Shown: positions 16,185-25,426 of the stretch, in pieces
How positions within the stretch are numbered: the stretch's first letter is position 1
Layout: each line of letters begins with the position of its first letter
Origin: an uncultured Alphaproteobacteria bacterium
GTDB lineage: Bacteria; Pseudomonadota; Alphaproteobacteria; Rhizobiales; Aestuariivirgaceae
Length of the DNA: 40,876 nt
Direction of reading: 5' to 3'
NCBI GenBank assembly: GCA_937870685.1
Contig: CALMZX010000006.1
Location: 1-40,876 of the forward strand
Notes under the pieces: generated by a model
Told to the model about the DNA's origin: nothing
What the model saw: the letters and a program-made list of their open reading frames with translations, nothing else
Databases searched by the model: none
Made by a program: the position numbers and the translations under genes

Positions 16185-18386
16185 TTACAGGAAATCGTAG
16201 GGATCCACATCTACTTGCAGCTTGAGTGATCCCTTGGTCTTCACCTCGCCGATCCATTGCTTGAGGAAGGCCTGGATGTCCACCTCGCGGCCGGCCTTCA
16301 CCAGCAGCCGCCAGCGGTGCCGCCCGCGGATGACGGCAATCGGCGCCACCGCGGGCCCGAGCACCTGCACATCATCCGTGGACGGAACACTTCGCGCCAG
16401 GCCCTTGGCGAAACGTTCCGCCGCTGCCGCATCCGTGTCCGACACGATCAGCGCCGCCAGCCGCCCGTAAGGCGGAAGGCCCGCTCCCTGCCGGATGATT
16501 TTCTCCTGCGTGTAATAGGCGTCCCGGTCGCCGCTTTTCAGCGCCCGCATCAGGGCATGGTCGGGCGAATAGGTTTGCACGAAAGCCCGGCCCGGTTTTT
16601 CGCCGCGCCCTGCCCGGCCCGCCACCTGCGCCAGCAGCGCCCAGGTGCGCTCCCCGGCGCGCGGATCGGATGATTCGAGGGCGAGGTCGGCATCGACCAC
16701 GCCCACACAGGTGAGGTGCGGGAAGTGATGGCCCTTGGCCACAAGCTGCGTGCCGATGACGAGATTGTGCACGCCATCCGCCACCTCGCGCAGCACATCG
16801 CGCAACAGCACGCCGCGCGTGATGTCGCTGGAGAGGATCGCCATGCGCGCCTCCGGAAAGTGCCGCGCCGCCTCTTCCGCCAGCCGTTCCACCCCCGGCC
16901 CCACCGGCACCAGCTTTCCTTCCGTGCCGCATTTGGGGCAGGCCAGCGGCACGGGTTCCTGATGGCCGCAGTGATGGCACTGCATGACGCGGCGGAAGCG
17001 GTGCTCCACCATGGAGGCGGCGCATTGCGGACAATCGAGATGATGCCCGCAGGCCCGGCAGAGCGTCAGTGGCGCATAGCCCCGGCGGTTGAGGAAGAGC
17101 AGCGCCTGGTCGCCCGCATCGAGTGCTGCCTTCACTTCCGCCAGCAACGGTTCCGAGAGCCACGAGCCTGCGGGCACTTGCGCCGTGCGCATGTCGATGA
17201 GGCTGATCTCCGGCAGTTCGGGGCGGCCGTGGCGATCCCGCAACTTCACGCTGGCATAGCGGCCCCGGTCCACATTGACGAGGCTTTCGAGCGACGGCGT
17301 GGCCGATGACAGGATGACAGGGAAATGCGCCAGCGCGCCATAGAGCACCGCCATGTCGCGGGCGTGATAGGCCACGCCCTCATCCTGCTTGTAGGCGCCT
17401 TCATGTTCCTCATCGACGACGATGAGGCCGAGATTGGCCCAGGGCAGGAACAGGGCCGAACGCGCGCCGACGATGATCTTCGCCGAACCATCCGCAACAC
17501 CGCGCCAGCTGCGCTCGCGCTCACGCGGGCGCAGGTCGGAATGCCAGCCCGCAGGTTCCACCCCGAAGCGGCGCTCGACACGCGCGAGGAAGGGCGCGGT
17601 GAGGGCGATTTCCGGCAGCAGAAGCAACACCTGTTTTCCCTGCCGCAGGGCCTCCGCCATGGCCTCGAAGTAAACCTCCGTCTTGCCCGAACCCGTGACA
17701 CCATCCAGCAGCGTGACGCTGTGCTTGCCCTCAAGCACGGCAGCCCGCAGCTCTTCCGCCGCGGCAGTCTGATCAGGTGAGAGCGCGAAGGCCTCCGCAT
17801 CCGGGTCAGGCCGCGCAAAGGGCCGCAGCGCGGGAAGTTGGACTGTCTCCAGAGCGCCATCCTTGGCCATGGCCTTGACCACCGAACTGCCCACGCCTGC
17901 CGCCTGTGCCAGTTCGCTGGCGGAGAGCGGAAAACCGTCGCGCGCGATGTCGAGCACGCGGGCCCGCTGTGGCGTCATGCGTTTGGGTGGAGCTGAGCCG
18001 AGGCGATAGGCCAGCTGTTCGCGCGGCGGCTCCAGTGCCGCTGGCACACGCAGCACCATGCGCAACACATTGCCCATGGGTTCCAGATAGTAGGCCGAAA
18101 GCCAGCCGATGAACTTGCGGTGCGTCTCCGGCATCGGCGGCGCATCAAAGCGCTGCACCACATCGCGGATGCGCAGGTTGGTGGCAACCGCAGGCCTCAC
18201 CTCCCAGACCACGCCGATGTGGCTGCGCGGCCCAAGCGGCACCTCCACATAGTCTCCCGGCGCCAACACCATGCCGACGGGAACACCATAGGTATAGGCC
18301 TGCGCCAGCGCGAGCGGCAGCAGGACCTCGGCAACCATGGCAGACGGAGCAGACATTGGGGCAGGCATCGGCTCAGGAATAGACAT
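16185..18386 (-). CDS. priA: Primosomal protein N' (replication-restart helicase PriA)
   Basis: Encodes up to 733 residues. PriA is a 3'-5' superfamily 2 helicase that reloads the replisome at collapsed forks. Order: N-terminal 3'BD domain, winged-helix-like region (about 135-190), Walker A GVTGSGKT (Lys235), DEEH box (325-328), a zinc region with four CxxC pairs (CRACG, CPQC, CHHCG, CPKCG), then the second helicase lobe with QVAGRAGR. Start is uncertain: ATG 18386 leaves only 35 bp to the divergent pabB start; ATG 18338 (MVAEVLLPLA) fits the usual family N-terminus better but has no ribosome site. Function is certain. Confidence 0.95.
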   Translation of the reverse strand: MSIPEPMPAPMSAPSAMVAEVLLPLALAQAYTYGVPVGMVLAPGDYVEVPLGPRSHIGVVWEVRPAVATNLRIRDVVQRFDAPPMPETHRKFIGWLSAYYLEPMGNVLRMVLRVPAALEPPREQLAYRLGSAPPKRMTPQRARVLDIARDGFPLSASELAQAAGVGSSVVKAMAKDGALETVQLPALRPFARPDPDAEAFALSPDQTAAAEELRAAVLEGKHSVTLLDGVTGSGKTEVYFEAMAEALRQGKQVLLLLPEIALTAPFLARVERRFGVEPAGWHSDLRPRERERSWRGVADGSAKIIVGARSALFLPWANLGLIVVDEEHEGAYKQDEGVAYHARDMAVLYGALAHFPVILSSATPSLESLVNVDRGRYASVKLRDRHGRPELPEISLIDMRTAQVPAGSWLSEPLLAEVKAALDAGDQALLFLNRRGYAPLTLCRACGHHLDCPQCAASMVEHRFRRVMQCHHCGHQEPVPLACPKCGTEGKLVPVGPGVERLAEEAARHFPEARMAILSSDITRGVLLRDVLREVADGVHNLVIGTQLVAKGHHFPHLTCVGVVDADLALESSDPRAGERTWALLAQVAGRAGRGEKPGRAFVQTYSPDHALMRALKSGDRDAYYTQEKIIRQGAGLPPYGRLAALIVSDTDAAAAERFAKGLARSVPSTDDVQVLGPAVAPIAVIRGRHRWRLLVKAGREVDIQAFLKQWIGEVKTKGSLKLQVDVDPYDFL

Positions 18387-18421
18387 GGCAGCGGCCTGCT
18401 TCCAGTCCTATATGGCTGGCC

Positions 18422-19804
18422 ATGACGGAAGTCCCGCCATGCGCCACCCTGCCCCACGTCCGCGAGATCATCTATGCGGAACCCTTCGCCATGGCGCGGC
18501 GGCTCAAGGGGGCCCGCGCCCTGACCCTGCTCGAAAGCGTGCAGCGCCACGAACACCTCGGGCGCTATTCCTTCCTCGCCTGCGAACCCGCGCAGACCCT
18601 TGTGGTGACAGATGGCGTGGCCTTTCTCGATGGCGAACGGCAGGACAATCCACCCTTCGCCTGCCTGCAACGGACGCTCGACGACAACCGCCGCGCCCAC
18701 GTGGAAGCCCTGCCGCCGTTCCAGGGCGGCTGGGCGGGCTTCATCTCCTATGACTATGGCCGCCACCTCGAACCCAAGTCGAAGATCCCGACCTTTGCAC
18801 CCATCTGCCCCGACATGGTCTTCCACCGCTACGACACGGTGATCGGCATCGACCATCTGCAGGAGCGCGCCTGGATCGTGAGTGGCACGCCCGCCGCTGC
18901 CGATGAAATGGAAGTCCGCCTTCAGCGCAAGCAACAACCGCTGGGCAATGCCGCCGTTCCCGGACTCGCCGCCATCATCACGCGCCAACGCCACGAAGAA
19001 AATGTGCAGGCCACCGTGGACTACATTCTCGCGGGCGACATTTTCCAGGCCAACATCACCCAGACCTTTGCAGCACCCGAACCGGATGGGTTCGACAGCT
19101 TCGCCCTTTATGCGAAACTCCGTGAGCAGAACCCAGCAACCTTCGCATCCCTGCTGGACTACGACGGCATCAGGGTGATCTCGTCATCGCCGGAACGGCT
19201 GGTGCGCCTTTACGGCAGGTTGGCGGAGGCCCGGCCCATCAAGGGCACGCGGCCGCGCGCTGCGGACCCGCTGCGCGACCGGGGCCTCGCCATGGAACTG
19301 CAGGCCTCGCGCAAGGACCGCGCCGAGAACGTGATGATCGTCGATCTCCTGCGCAACGACCTCTCGCGCGTGTCGCAACCCGGAACGGTGAAAGTGCCGG
19401 TGCTCTGCGGCCTCGAATCCTATGCCAATGTCCATCATCTTGTTTCCGTGGTGCAGGGAGAGCTGCGCCCGGAGAAGACAGTCACGGATTTGCTCACTGC
19501 CGTCTTCCCCGGCGGCTCGATCACGGGAGCGCCGAAGATCAGGGCCATGGAAGTGATCTCCAAACTGGAAGCGGCACCGCGCGGTGTCTATTGCGGATCA
19601 ATCGGCTATCTCGGCTTCAGCGGAACTTGCGACTTCAACATCGCCATCCGCACCGTGCAGGTGGCGGGCGGCATGGTGCGCGTGCAGGGTGGCGGCGGCA
19701 TCACCGCGCGCTCGCAGGCACCAGCCGAATATGAGGAGAGCCTCACCAAGATCGCCCGGCTCCGCGCGGCACTGGGTGATGACGGTTCGGGGAACGGCGC
19801 ATGA
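18422..19804 (+). CDS. pabB: Aminodeoxychorismate synthase component I
   Basis: Encodes 460 residues of the chorismate-binding subunit that aminates chorismate to 4-amino-4-deoxychorismate for folate synthesis. The decisive motif is PIKGT with Lys274; anthranilate synthase TrpE has Ala there (PIAGT), so this is PabB and not TrpE. The C-terminal chorismate-binding core (FPGGSITGAPK, ASRKDRAENVMIVDLLRND) is intact. The stop overlaps the pabA start by 4 bp (ATGA). The start at 18422 lies 35 bp from the divergent priA start with no clear ribosome site, so a near-leaderless message is possible. Confidence 0.94.
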   Translation: MTEVPPCATLPHVREIIYAEPFAMARRLKGARALTLLESVQRHEHLGRYSFLACEPAQTLVVTDGVAFLDGERQDNPPFACLQRTLDDNRRAHVEALPPFQGGWAGFISYDYGRHLEPKSKIPTFAPICPDMVFHRYDTVIGIDHLQERAWIVSGTPAAADEMEVRLQRKQQPLGNAAVPGLAAIITRQRHEENVQATVDYILAGDIFQANITQTFAAPEPDGFDSFALYAKLREQNPATFASLLDYDGIRVISSSPERLVRLYGRLAEARPIKGTRPRAADPLRDRGLAMELQASRKDRAENVMIVDLLRNDLSRVSQPGTVKVPVLCGLESYANVHHLVSVVQGELRPEKTVTDLLTAVFPGGSITGAPKIRAMEVISKLEAAPRGVYCGSIGYLGFSGTCDFNIAIRTVQVAGGMVRVQGGGGITARSQAPAEYEESLTKIARLRAALGDDGSGNGA

Positions 19805-20358
19805 TCCTGATCGTCGACAACTACGACAGCTTTGTCCACAACGTCGCGCGCTATTTCGAGGAGTTGGGCGAGCGCGTCCTGATCCGCCGCAACGACGAGG
19901 TCGAGGCGGATGACCTCAAGGCCAGGGCCATCGTCATTTCGCCGGGTCCCTGCGCACCCCAACAGGCCGGGCAATCCATGGCGATTGTCCGTGAACAATC
20001 AGGCCACGTCCCCATTCTCGGCATCTGCCTTGGCCATCAGGTGATCGGCGAGGTGTTTGGCGATCTGGTGACGCGCGCTCGCAAACCCATGCATGGCGAC
20101 AGTTCCGACATCCTCCATGATGGCACGGGCGTGTTCGCAGGCTTGCCACAACGCTTCAGCGCCGGGCGCTATCATTCGCTCATTGTGGAGCCACGCCAAG
20201 GCTCGCCCCTCATCGTCACCGCCCGCAGCGAGGAAGGAGAAGTGATGGGCCTGCGCCACCGCGAACACCCGACCTTCGGCGTGCAGTTCCACCCGGAATC
20301 TATCCTCACCGAGCACGGCTATGACATGCTCCGGAACTTCTTGAGGGAGGCGGCATGA
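19801..20358 (+). CDS. pabA: Aminodeoxychorismate synthase glutamine amidotransferase
   Basis: Encodes 185 residues of a class I glutamine amidotransferase. The triad is Cys76 (GICLGHQ), His164 and Glu166 (FHPES), and DNYDSF begins the fold. It releases ammonia from glutamine for PabB. In some bacteria one such subunit serves both PabB and TrpE; the context here (4-bp overlaps with pabB before and pabC after) points to PabA, though double use is possible. Cytoplasmic. Confident. Confidence 0.93.
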   Translation: MILIVDNYDSFVHNVARYFEELGERVLIRRNDEVEADDLKARAIVISPGPCAPQQAGQSMAIVREQSGHVPILGICLGHQVIGEVFGDLVTRARKPMHGDSSDILHDGTGVFAGLPQRFSAGRYHSLIVEPRQGSPLIVTARSEEGEVMGLRHREHPTFGVQFHPESILTEHGYDMLRNFLREAA

Positions 20359-21185
20359 AACGCATCTGGCACAGGGGCGGTCTGATGGAGGGCGACATCG
20401 CACTTTCACCCTTCGACCGTGGCCTCACACTGGGTGACGGGCTGTTTGAAACGATGCTGGTGCTGAATGGCGTGGCGCTTGACCTGCCGCAGCATCTCGC
20501 CCGTCTCGCCGCCAGTGCCGAATGCCTCGGAATATCCTTTCCGCAGGGCGAGATCGCGGCCTCGGTTGCTGCGCTGTGCAAGGACGTGATCGCGCATCAT
20601 GTGCTACGCCTGACCCTGACGCGCGGTTCCGCCGGGCGGGGCCTTGCCACCGACACCGACGATTTCACATATCTGGCAACCCTGCAGCCCTTCAATGCCG
20701 CGCTGATGTTCCAGCCCATGGCCCTCACGCTGGTCTCCGTCTGCCGCAACGACACCTCTGACGCCGCGCGCATGAAGACGACGTCCTACATGGACCAGAT
20801 CCTCGCGGCCCGCGAAGCCCAGTCAGAGTCCGCCAGCGAAGCGCTGATGCCCAACACCAAAGGCAATGTCGCCTCGGCAACCATCGGCAATGTCTTCCTC
20901 ACGTTCGGTGACAGGCTGGTCACGCCGTCGCTGGACCAGGGCATCCTGCCGGGCATCATGCGCGCAAACGTCCTTGCGCTTGCCGGCAGTGCCGGATTTG
21001 CGGTTGAAGAACGTCCCGTCGCGGCCATTGAGCTTGAGAAGGCCGATGGTGTTTTCCTGACCAATGCCCTGCGCTTCCTGTGCCCATCCCCGCGCCACAG
21101 CAGGCAGGATTTCGCGCCTTTGGTTGATCGTCTGTGTGCCGCGGCAGAGTCCCAGTGCGGGGTTGACCCGCGCCAGATCCCGTAA
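20355..21185 (+). CDS. pabC: Class IV PLP enzyme, probable aminodeoxychorismate lyase
   Basis: Encodes 276 residues of the fold-type IV PLP family. Lys141 in MKTTSYMDQ is the expected PLP lysine; SPFDRGLTLGDGLFET and EALMPNTKGNVASATIGNVF are typical. The family includes branched-chain and D-amino-acid aminotransferases; the assignment to PabC (release of pyruvate to give 4-aminobenzoate) rests on its 4-bp overlap with pabA and on completing the pabB-A-C set. Start ATG 20355 has a GGGAGG ribosome site in the end of pabA. Confidence 0.86.
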   Translation: MKRIWHRGGLMEGDIALSPFDRGLTLGDGLFETMLVLNGVALDLPQHLARLAASAECLGISFPQGEIAASVAALCKDVIAHHVLRLTLTRGSAGRGLATDTDDFTYLATLQPFNAALMFQPMALTLVSVCRNDTSDAARMKTTSYMDQILAAREAQSESASEALMPNTKGNVASATIGNVFLTFGDRLVTPSLDQGILPGIMRANVLALAGSAGFAVEERPVAAIELEKADGVFLTNALRFLCPSPRHSRQDFAPLVDRLCAAAESQCGVDPRQIP

Positions 21186-21221
21186 CCCCCCGGCAAGGAC
21201 TTGCCGCTAGTCTTCCGGCCC

Positions 21222-22145
21222 ATGGACCTGAGCCCTTTCAACCTGGCGCCGGACGCTGCCGAGATTGCCCGCAAGTGGCTGCAATCCCTTGCCTCGGAAC
21301 GGCGGCTGGCCCTCAAGTCGCGCGAGGCCTATGCCCGCGATCTCGCCCAGTTCACCGCCTTTCTCGCCAAGCACAACGAAGCTCCGCCGGACAAGGCTAC
21401 ACTGGAACGATTGCCGCTGGCTGATTTCCGCTCATTTCTCGCCCACCGCAAGACGCAAGGAATCACCAGCCGGTCTGTGGCACGGCAGGTGTCGGCCTTG
21501 CGCTCCTTCTTCCGCTTTGCCGAGCGCAACGGCCACTTCGCCAACCCCGCCTTTGGCGCGTTGCGCAGCCCCAAACTGCCCCATGCCATTCCCCGGCCCC
21601 TGGGCGAAGCGGCAGCGGCGGAGACGGCGGACCTTTCCGCGGCCTTTGCCCCCGGCTGGGTGGGCCTGCGCGACCGCGCCGTTCTCACCCTGCTCTACGC
21701 CTGCGGCCTGCGCATTTCCGAAGCCCTGGCGCTGACGCCAGAGCGTCTCGCTCTCAACCCCATGAAGGTCAAAGGCAAGGGCGGCAAGGAACGGCTGGTA
21801 CCGGTGCTGGAAAGCGCCCGCAACGCTGTTTCAGCCTATCAGGCCGCCTGCCCCATTGACTTGCCCGCTGACCAGCCGCTGTTCCGCGGCGAAAAGGGCG
21901 GGCCCCTCTCGCCCCGCATCGTGCAGCTTGTGATGGAGAAGCTGCGCGGCGCGCTCTCCCTTCCTGACACGGCAACACCCCATGCGCTGCGTCATTCCTT
22001 TGCCTCGCACCTGCTGGGGAATGGTGCCGATCTCCGCGTCATCCAGGAACTGATGGGCCATGCCTCGCTGTCGACCACGCAGGTTTACACGGAAGTGAAC
22101 CGAGCCCACTTGATGCAACAGTACCGCAAGGCATTTCCGGGTTAA
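21222..22145 (+). CDS. xerC: Tyrosine recombinase, probably XerC
   Basis: Encodes 307 residues. An N-terminal SAM-like DNA-binding domain (about 12-105) precedes a catalytic domain with the full set Arg164 (GLRISE), Lys186, His254 and Arg257 (HALRHSF), His280 (LMGHASL) and Tyr289 (VYTEV). XerC and XerD resolve chromosome dimers at dif near division. Length and the nearby priA and metabolic genes, rather than a phage context, favour the housekeeping enzyme; XerC over XerD is a likely but not certain choice. ATG 21222 was preferred to TTG 21201. It follows pabC by 36 bp. Confidence 0.88.
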   Translation: MDLSPFNLAPDAAEIARKWLQSLASERRLALKSREAYARDLAQFTAFLAKHNEAPPDKATLERLPLADFRSFLAHRKTQGITSRSVARQVSALRSFFRFAERNGHFANPAFGALRSPKLPHAIPRPLGEAAAAETADLSAAFAPGWVGLRDRAVLTLLYACGLRISEALALTPERLALNPMKVKGKGGKERLVPVLESARNAVSAYQAACPIDLPADQPLFRGEKGGPLSPRIVQLVMEKLRGALSLPDTATPHALRHSFASHLLGNGADLRVIQELMGHASLSTTQVYTEVNRAHLMQQYRKAFPG

Positions 22146-22184
22146 GGCTATTGCCCGGTTGAGGCCCATGTTCTACCAAGCCCC

Positions 22185-23525
22185 ATGCCCGGCGCCCTCT
22201 CTTCCCTCGACATCGTCACTCCCAGCGACTCACTTCCTGAAAAGGCCGACGCCGTCATTGTGGGCGGCGGCATCATCGGCGTGATGACGGCACTGGAACT
22301 GTCGGAGCGCGGCCTTCTGGTGGCGGTGGTGGAAAAGGGCGAGATCGGGGCGGAACAGTCCAGCCGCAACTGGGGCTGGGTGCGCCAGATGGGACGCGAT
22401 CCGCGCGAGGTGCCGCTCATCAAGGTGGCCATGGAAAAATGGCGCAGGATGAATGAGCGCATCGGTGCCGAAACTGGCTTCCGCCAATGCGGCATTCTCT
22501 ACATGAGCGACACAGACGCCGACTTTGCCGCCAAAGAGGCGTGGTATCGCAGCAATGCCGTTGCCCACAATCTGAGCACGCAACTGCTCTCCAGCAAGGA
22601 TGTGGCGCAACTGGCCCCCGGCTGCCTGCGCACCTGGCGGGGCGGCATCTTCACCCCTGATGATGGCCGCGCCGAACCCTTTGTGGCTGTACCAGCGATA
22701 GCGCGTGCCCTGCAGAAGCGTGGCGGACTGGTGTTCACCAGCTGCGCCGCACGCGGCATCGAGACCTCCGCCGGGCGTGTCTCGGGCCTCGTCACCGAGA
22801 AGGGCACGATCCGCACCGATACCGTGGTGGTGGCGGGTGGCTACTGGTCACGCGCCTTCCTGCGCAATGCCGGCGTGAAATTCCCGCAGCTGGGCGTGGT
22901 CAACTCCGTGATGCGCACAGGCCCCCGGGACGCCGGCCTCAAGCACACAATCTCGGGGGGCAAATACACGCTCCGCCGCAGGCTGGATGGTGGCTACACC
23001 ATCACCCACAACCATCTCTCGGTTGCTGAACTGACACCGGCGCACTTCCGCCACTACATGAAGTTCCGCCCGCTGATGAAACTGGAACGCGCTGGCGTGA
23101 AGGTCAAACTTGGCGCGCGCTATGCCCGCGAACTCATCATGCGCAAGTCCTGGCAGCTGGATGAGATATCGCCCTTCGAGCGCTGGCGCATCCTTGATCC
23201 CAAACCCTACAACGGCATTCTCCGCGAGGCATTGACGGCCCTGCAGCAGGACTTTCCGGCATTTCAGGGCATTGAGGTGGTGGAACGCTGGGCCGGCATG
23301 ATCGATGCCACACCCGATGCCGTGCCGGTGATCGACAGGATTGAAAAAATCCCCGGCCTGTTCGTGGCCTCGGGCTTCTCGGGTCATGGCTTTGGGCTTG
23401 GGCCGGGCGCTGGCAAGCTGATGGCCGAGATCATCACCGGTGAAACACCCTGCGTTGATCCCACGCCTTTCCGTCACGGACGCTTTGGCTGGTTCTCAAA
23501 AGCTGCGCCCACAACGGGCCTGTAA
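22185..23525 (+). CDS. FAD-dependent oxidoreductase, D-amino-acid oxidase (DAO) family
   Basis: Encodes 446 residues. The FAD Rossmann motif VGGGIIG lies at 26-32, the SSRNWGWVRQMGRDPRE stretch after it typifies a DadA/glycine-oxidase-like subgroup, and the C-terminal GFSGHGFGLGPGAGK (about 400-415) closes the FAD site. Such enzymes oxidise secondary or D-amino acids or related amines, passing electrons to oxygen or quinone. The substrate cannot be told. No signal peptide or membrane segment is visible. It stands 39 bp after xerC and converges on the receiver gene with 9 bp between stops. Upstream ribosome site is weak. Confidence 0.82.
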   Translation: MPGALSSLDIVTPSDSLPEKADAVIVGGGIIGVMTALELSERGLLVAVVEKGEIGAEQSSRNWGWVRQMGRDPREVPLIKVAMEKWRRMNERIGAETGFRQCGILYMSDTDADFAAKEAWYRSNAVAHNLSTQLLSSKDVAQLAPGCLRTWRGGIFTPDDGRAEPFVAVPAIARALQKRGGLVFTSCAARGIETSAGRVSGLVTEKGTIRTDTVVVAGGYWSRAFLRNAGVKFPQLGVVNSVMRTGPRDAGLKHTISGGKYTLRRRLDGGYTITHNHLSVAELTPAHFRHYMKFRPLMKLERAGVKVKLGARYARELIMRKSWQLDEISPFERWRILDPKPYNGILREALTALQQDFPAFQGIEVVERWAGMIDATPDAVPVIDRIEKIPGLFVASGFSGHGFGLGPGAGKLMAEIITGETPCVDPTPFRHGRFGWFSKAAPTTGL

Positions 23526-23534
23526 CAGGAACAA

Positions 23535-23930
23535 TCAGGCCGCCTTGGCGGAATATTCCAATGCACGTTCAACCGTGTTGAGCAGTTCCTGAGGCTGCAC
23601 CGGCTTGCGCATGAACTCGAACACCTTGAGACCCAGCGCGCGAAGCTGCGTCGAACGCTCCACATCAGCCGTCACCATGACGATCGCGGCCTTGGAGCCC
23701 ATGGCCTGCAGGGTTTCAACGACATCGAGGCCGTTCTTGACGCTGCCCAGGCGGAAATCAAACACGCCAACGGCAAACTTCTGGTCCACGGCAAATTCGA
23801 CAGCGCTCTCCGGATCGGCAAAGCCCTTCACGCGGTAGCCCACGTCGGCCAGCAGTTCGGCGACGCTGGTCAAAAGATCAACGTCGTCATCCAGAACCAT
23901 CACATCGACATTCTTGAAGTCACCAGACAT
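23535..23930 (-). CDS. Stand-alone receiver-domain response regulator
   Basis: Encodes 131 residues, a single CheY-like receiver with no output domain. Key residues: acidic pair Asp15/Asp16, phospho-acceptor Asp58 (VFDFRLG), Thr87 (VTAD) and Lys109 (RKP). I chose ATG 23930 because GAGG is 7 nt upstream; the ATG at 23936 is only 1 nt from it. No histidine kinase is near. It follows lpd in the same direction with about 100 bp between, so a link to the TCA operon is positional only. Candidate roles: phosphorelay intermediate or protein-protein switch. Confidence 0.88.
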   Translation of the reverse strand: MSGDFKNVDVMVLDDDVDLLTSVAELLADVGYRVKGFADPESAVEFAVDQKFAVGVFDFRLGSVKNGLDVVETLQAMGSKAAIVMVTADVERSTQLRALGLKVFEFMRKPVQPQELLNTVERALEYSAKAA

Positions 23931-24032
23931 GGCCATCCCTCGTTTCTTGTTGAGACGAGTTTTAGGCAAATCGGCTTTCAGCCGCCTGAATCAAAACACT
24001 CAAGTTTTAGCAACTGGCGGCGCGATGGTTTC

Positions 24033-25415
24033 TCAACTGTGAATGGCCCGTCCCGCAACGGCAAGAGCTGCCTCCTTCACGGCTTCGGCAAGTGTCGGGT
24101 GGGCGTGGCAGATGCGCGCCAGGTCTTCCGCCGAACCGCCGAACTCCATGAGCACGGCCACCTCGTGGATGAGTTCACCGGCCTGCGGGCCGACGATGTG
24201 GCAGCCGATAACCCGGTCGGTGGCTGCATCAGCGAGAATCTTCACAAAGCCGTCCGTGGTCTGGTTGGCCTTGGCGCGGCCATTGGCGAGGAAGAGGAAC
24301 TTGCCCGCCTTGTAGGAGATGCCCGCGGCCTTGAGGTCGTCTTCGGTCTTGCCGACGCTCGCCACCTCCGGCGAGGTATAGACCACGCCCGGAATGACAT
24401 CATAGTTCACATGGCCCGCCTGGCCCGCGAGGATTTCGGCAACGGCGATGCCTTCATCCTCCGCCTTGTGGGCAAGCATCGGCCCGCGCACAACATCGCC
24501 GATGGCATGGATGCCGGGGATGTTGGTGGCGAAGTGGTCATCAATCACGACACGGCCGCGCTCATCGAGCGCAATGCCTGCTTCCCTGGCGCCAAGGCCT
24601 TCGGTGTTGGGCACGCGGCCGATGGCCACCAGCACGACATCAGCGGCAAGCGTTTCAGCAGTACCACCCGCAGCCGGTTCAACCGTCAGTGACACACCCG
24701 AAGCGGAGGCAGCGGCACCCGTCACCTTGTGACCCAGCCTGAAGGCAAAGCCCTGCTTTTCCAGCAGACGCTGGAAAGCCTTGGCAACATCACTGTCCAT
24801 GCCCGGCAGGATGCGGTCGAGATATTCGATCACCGTGACCTTGGAGCCGAGACGCGCGTACACCGAACCCAGTTCAAGGCCGATGACGCCCGCGCCGATC
24901 ACCACCAGATGGCCGGGAATTTTCTCAAGCGTCAGAGCGCCCGTCGAGGTGACGATCTGTTTCTCGTCAATGGCGACGCCGCGCAGTCTCGCCGATTCCG
25001 AGCCCGTGGCGATGACGATGTGCCTGGCCTCATGCACCTTGCCATCGACCTCGACCTTGCCCGCACCCAGAATTTTGCCCGTGCCGCGAATGACATCCAC
25101 CTTGTTCTTCTTGAGCAGGAAGTCGATGCCCTTGGTGTTGCCGTCGATGGCCTCCTGCTTGAACTCCATCATCTGCGCGAAATCGACTTTCGTCTCGCTG
25201 ATGAGACCCATTTTGGCAAAGGCGTGCTTCGACTCCGCCAGAAGTTCTGTGGCATGCAGCAGCGCCTTGGAGGGAATGCAACCCACGTTGAGGCAGGTGC
25301 CGCCATGGGTGGCGCGCTTTTCAACAACGGCCACCTTCAGCCCAAGCTGCGCAGCGCGGATGGCACAGACATAGCCGCCAGGCCCGGTGCCGATGATGAT
25401 GAGATCATGGGACAT
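24033..25415 (-). CDS. lpd: Dihydrolipoyl dehydrogenase (E3)
   Basis: Encodes 460 residues of the flavoprotein disulfide reductase that re-oxidises lipoyl groups with NAD+. Visible: GTGPGG near the N-terminus (FAD), the redox pair Cys41-Cys46 (GGTCLNVGC), a central NAD fold ([12 protein letters not shown]), GDV before the C-terminal dimer domain, and the catalytic dyad His439-Glu444 (HPTLAE). Being 11 bp after sucB, it is the E3 of the 2-oxoglutarate dehydrogenase complex; other complexes may share it. ATG 25415 matches the family start. Certain. Confidence 0.97.
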   Translation of the reverse strand: MSHDLIIIGTGPGGYVCAIRAAQLGLKVAVVEKRATHGGTCLNVGCIPSKALLHATELLAESKHAFAKMGLISETKVDFAQMMEFKQEAIDGNTKGIDFLLKKNKVDVIRGTGKILGAGKVEVDGKVHEARHIVIATGSESARLRGVAIDEKQIVTSTGALTLEKIPGHLVVIGAGVIGLELGSVYARLGSKVTVIEYLDRILPGMDSDVAKAFQRLLEKQGFAFRLGHKVTGAAASASGVSLTVEPAAGGTAETLAADVVLVAIGRVPNTEGLGAREAGIALDERGRVVIDDHFATNIPGIHAIGDVVRGPMLAHKAEDEGIAVAEILAGQAGHVNYDVIPGVVYTSPEVASVGKTEDDLKAAGISYKAGKFLFLANGRAKANQTTDGFVKILADAATDRVIGCHIVGPQAGELIHEVAVLMEFGGSAEDLARICHAHPTLAEAVKEAALAVAGRAIHS

Positions 25416-25426
25416 GTGTCTCGGCC

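Noticed and set aside
18422-20358. Reading pabB-pabA as trpE-trpG
   Set aside because: PIKGT with Lys274 and the coupled pabC indicate the aminodeoxychorismate pathway; TrpE has Ala at that position.
21222-22145. Phage or integron integrase and an attachment site
   Set aside because: The recombinase has the length and motifs of housekeeping Xer proteins, with no tRNA, attachment repeats or phage genes around it.
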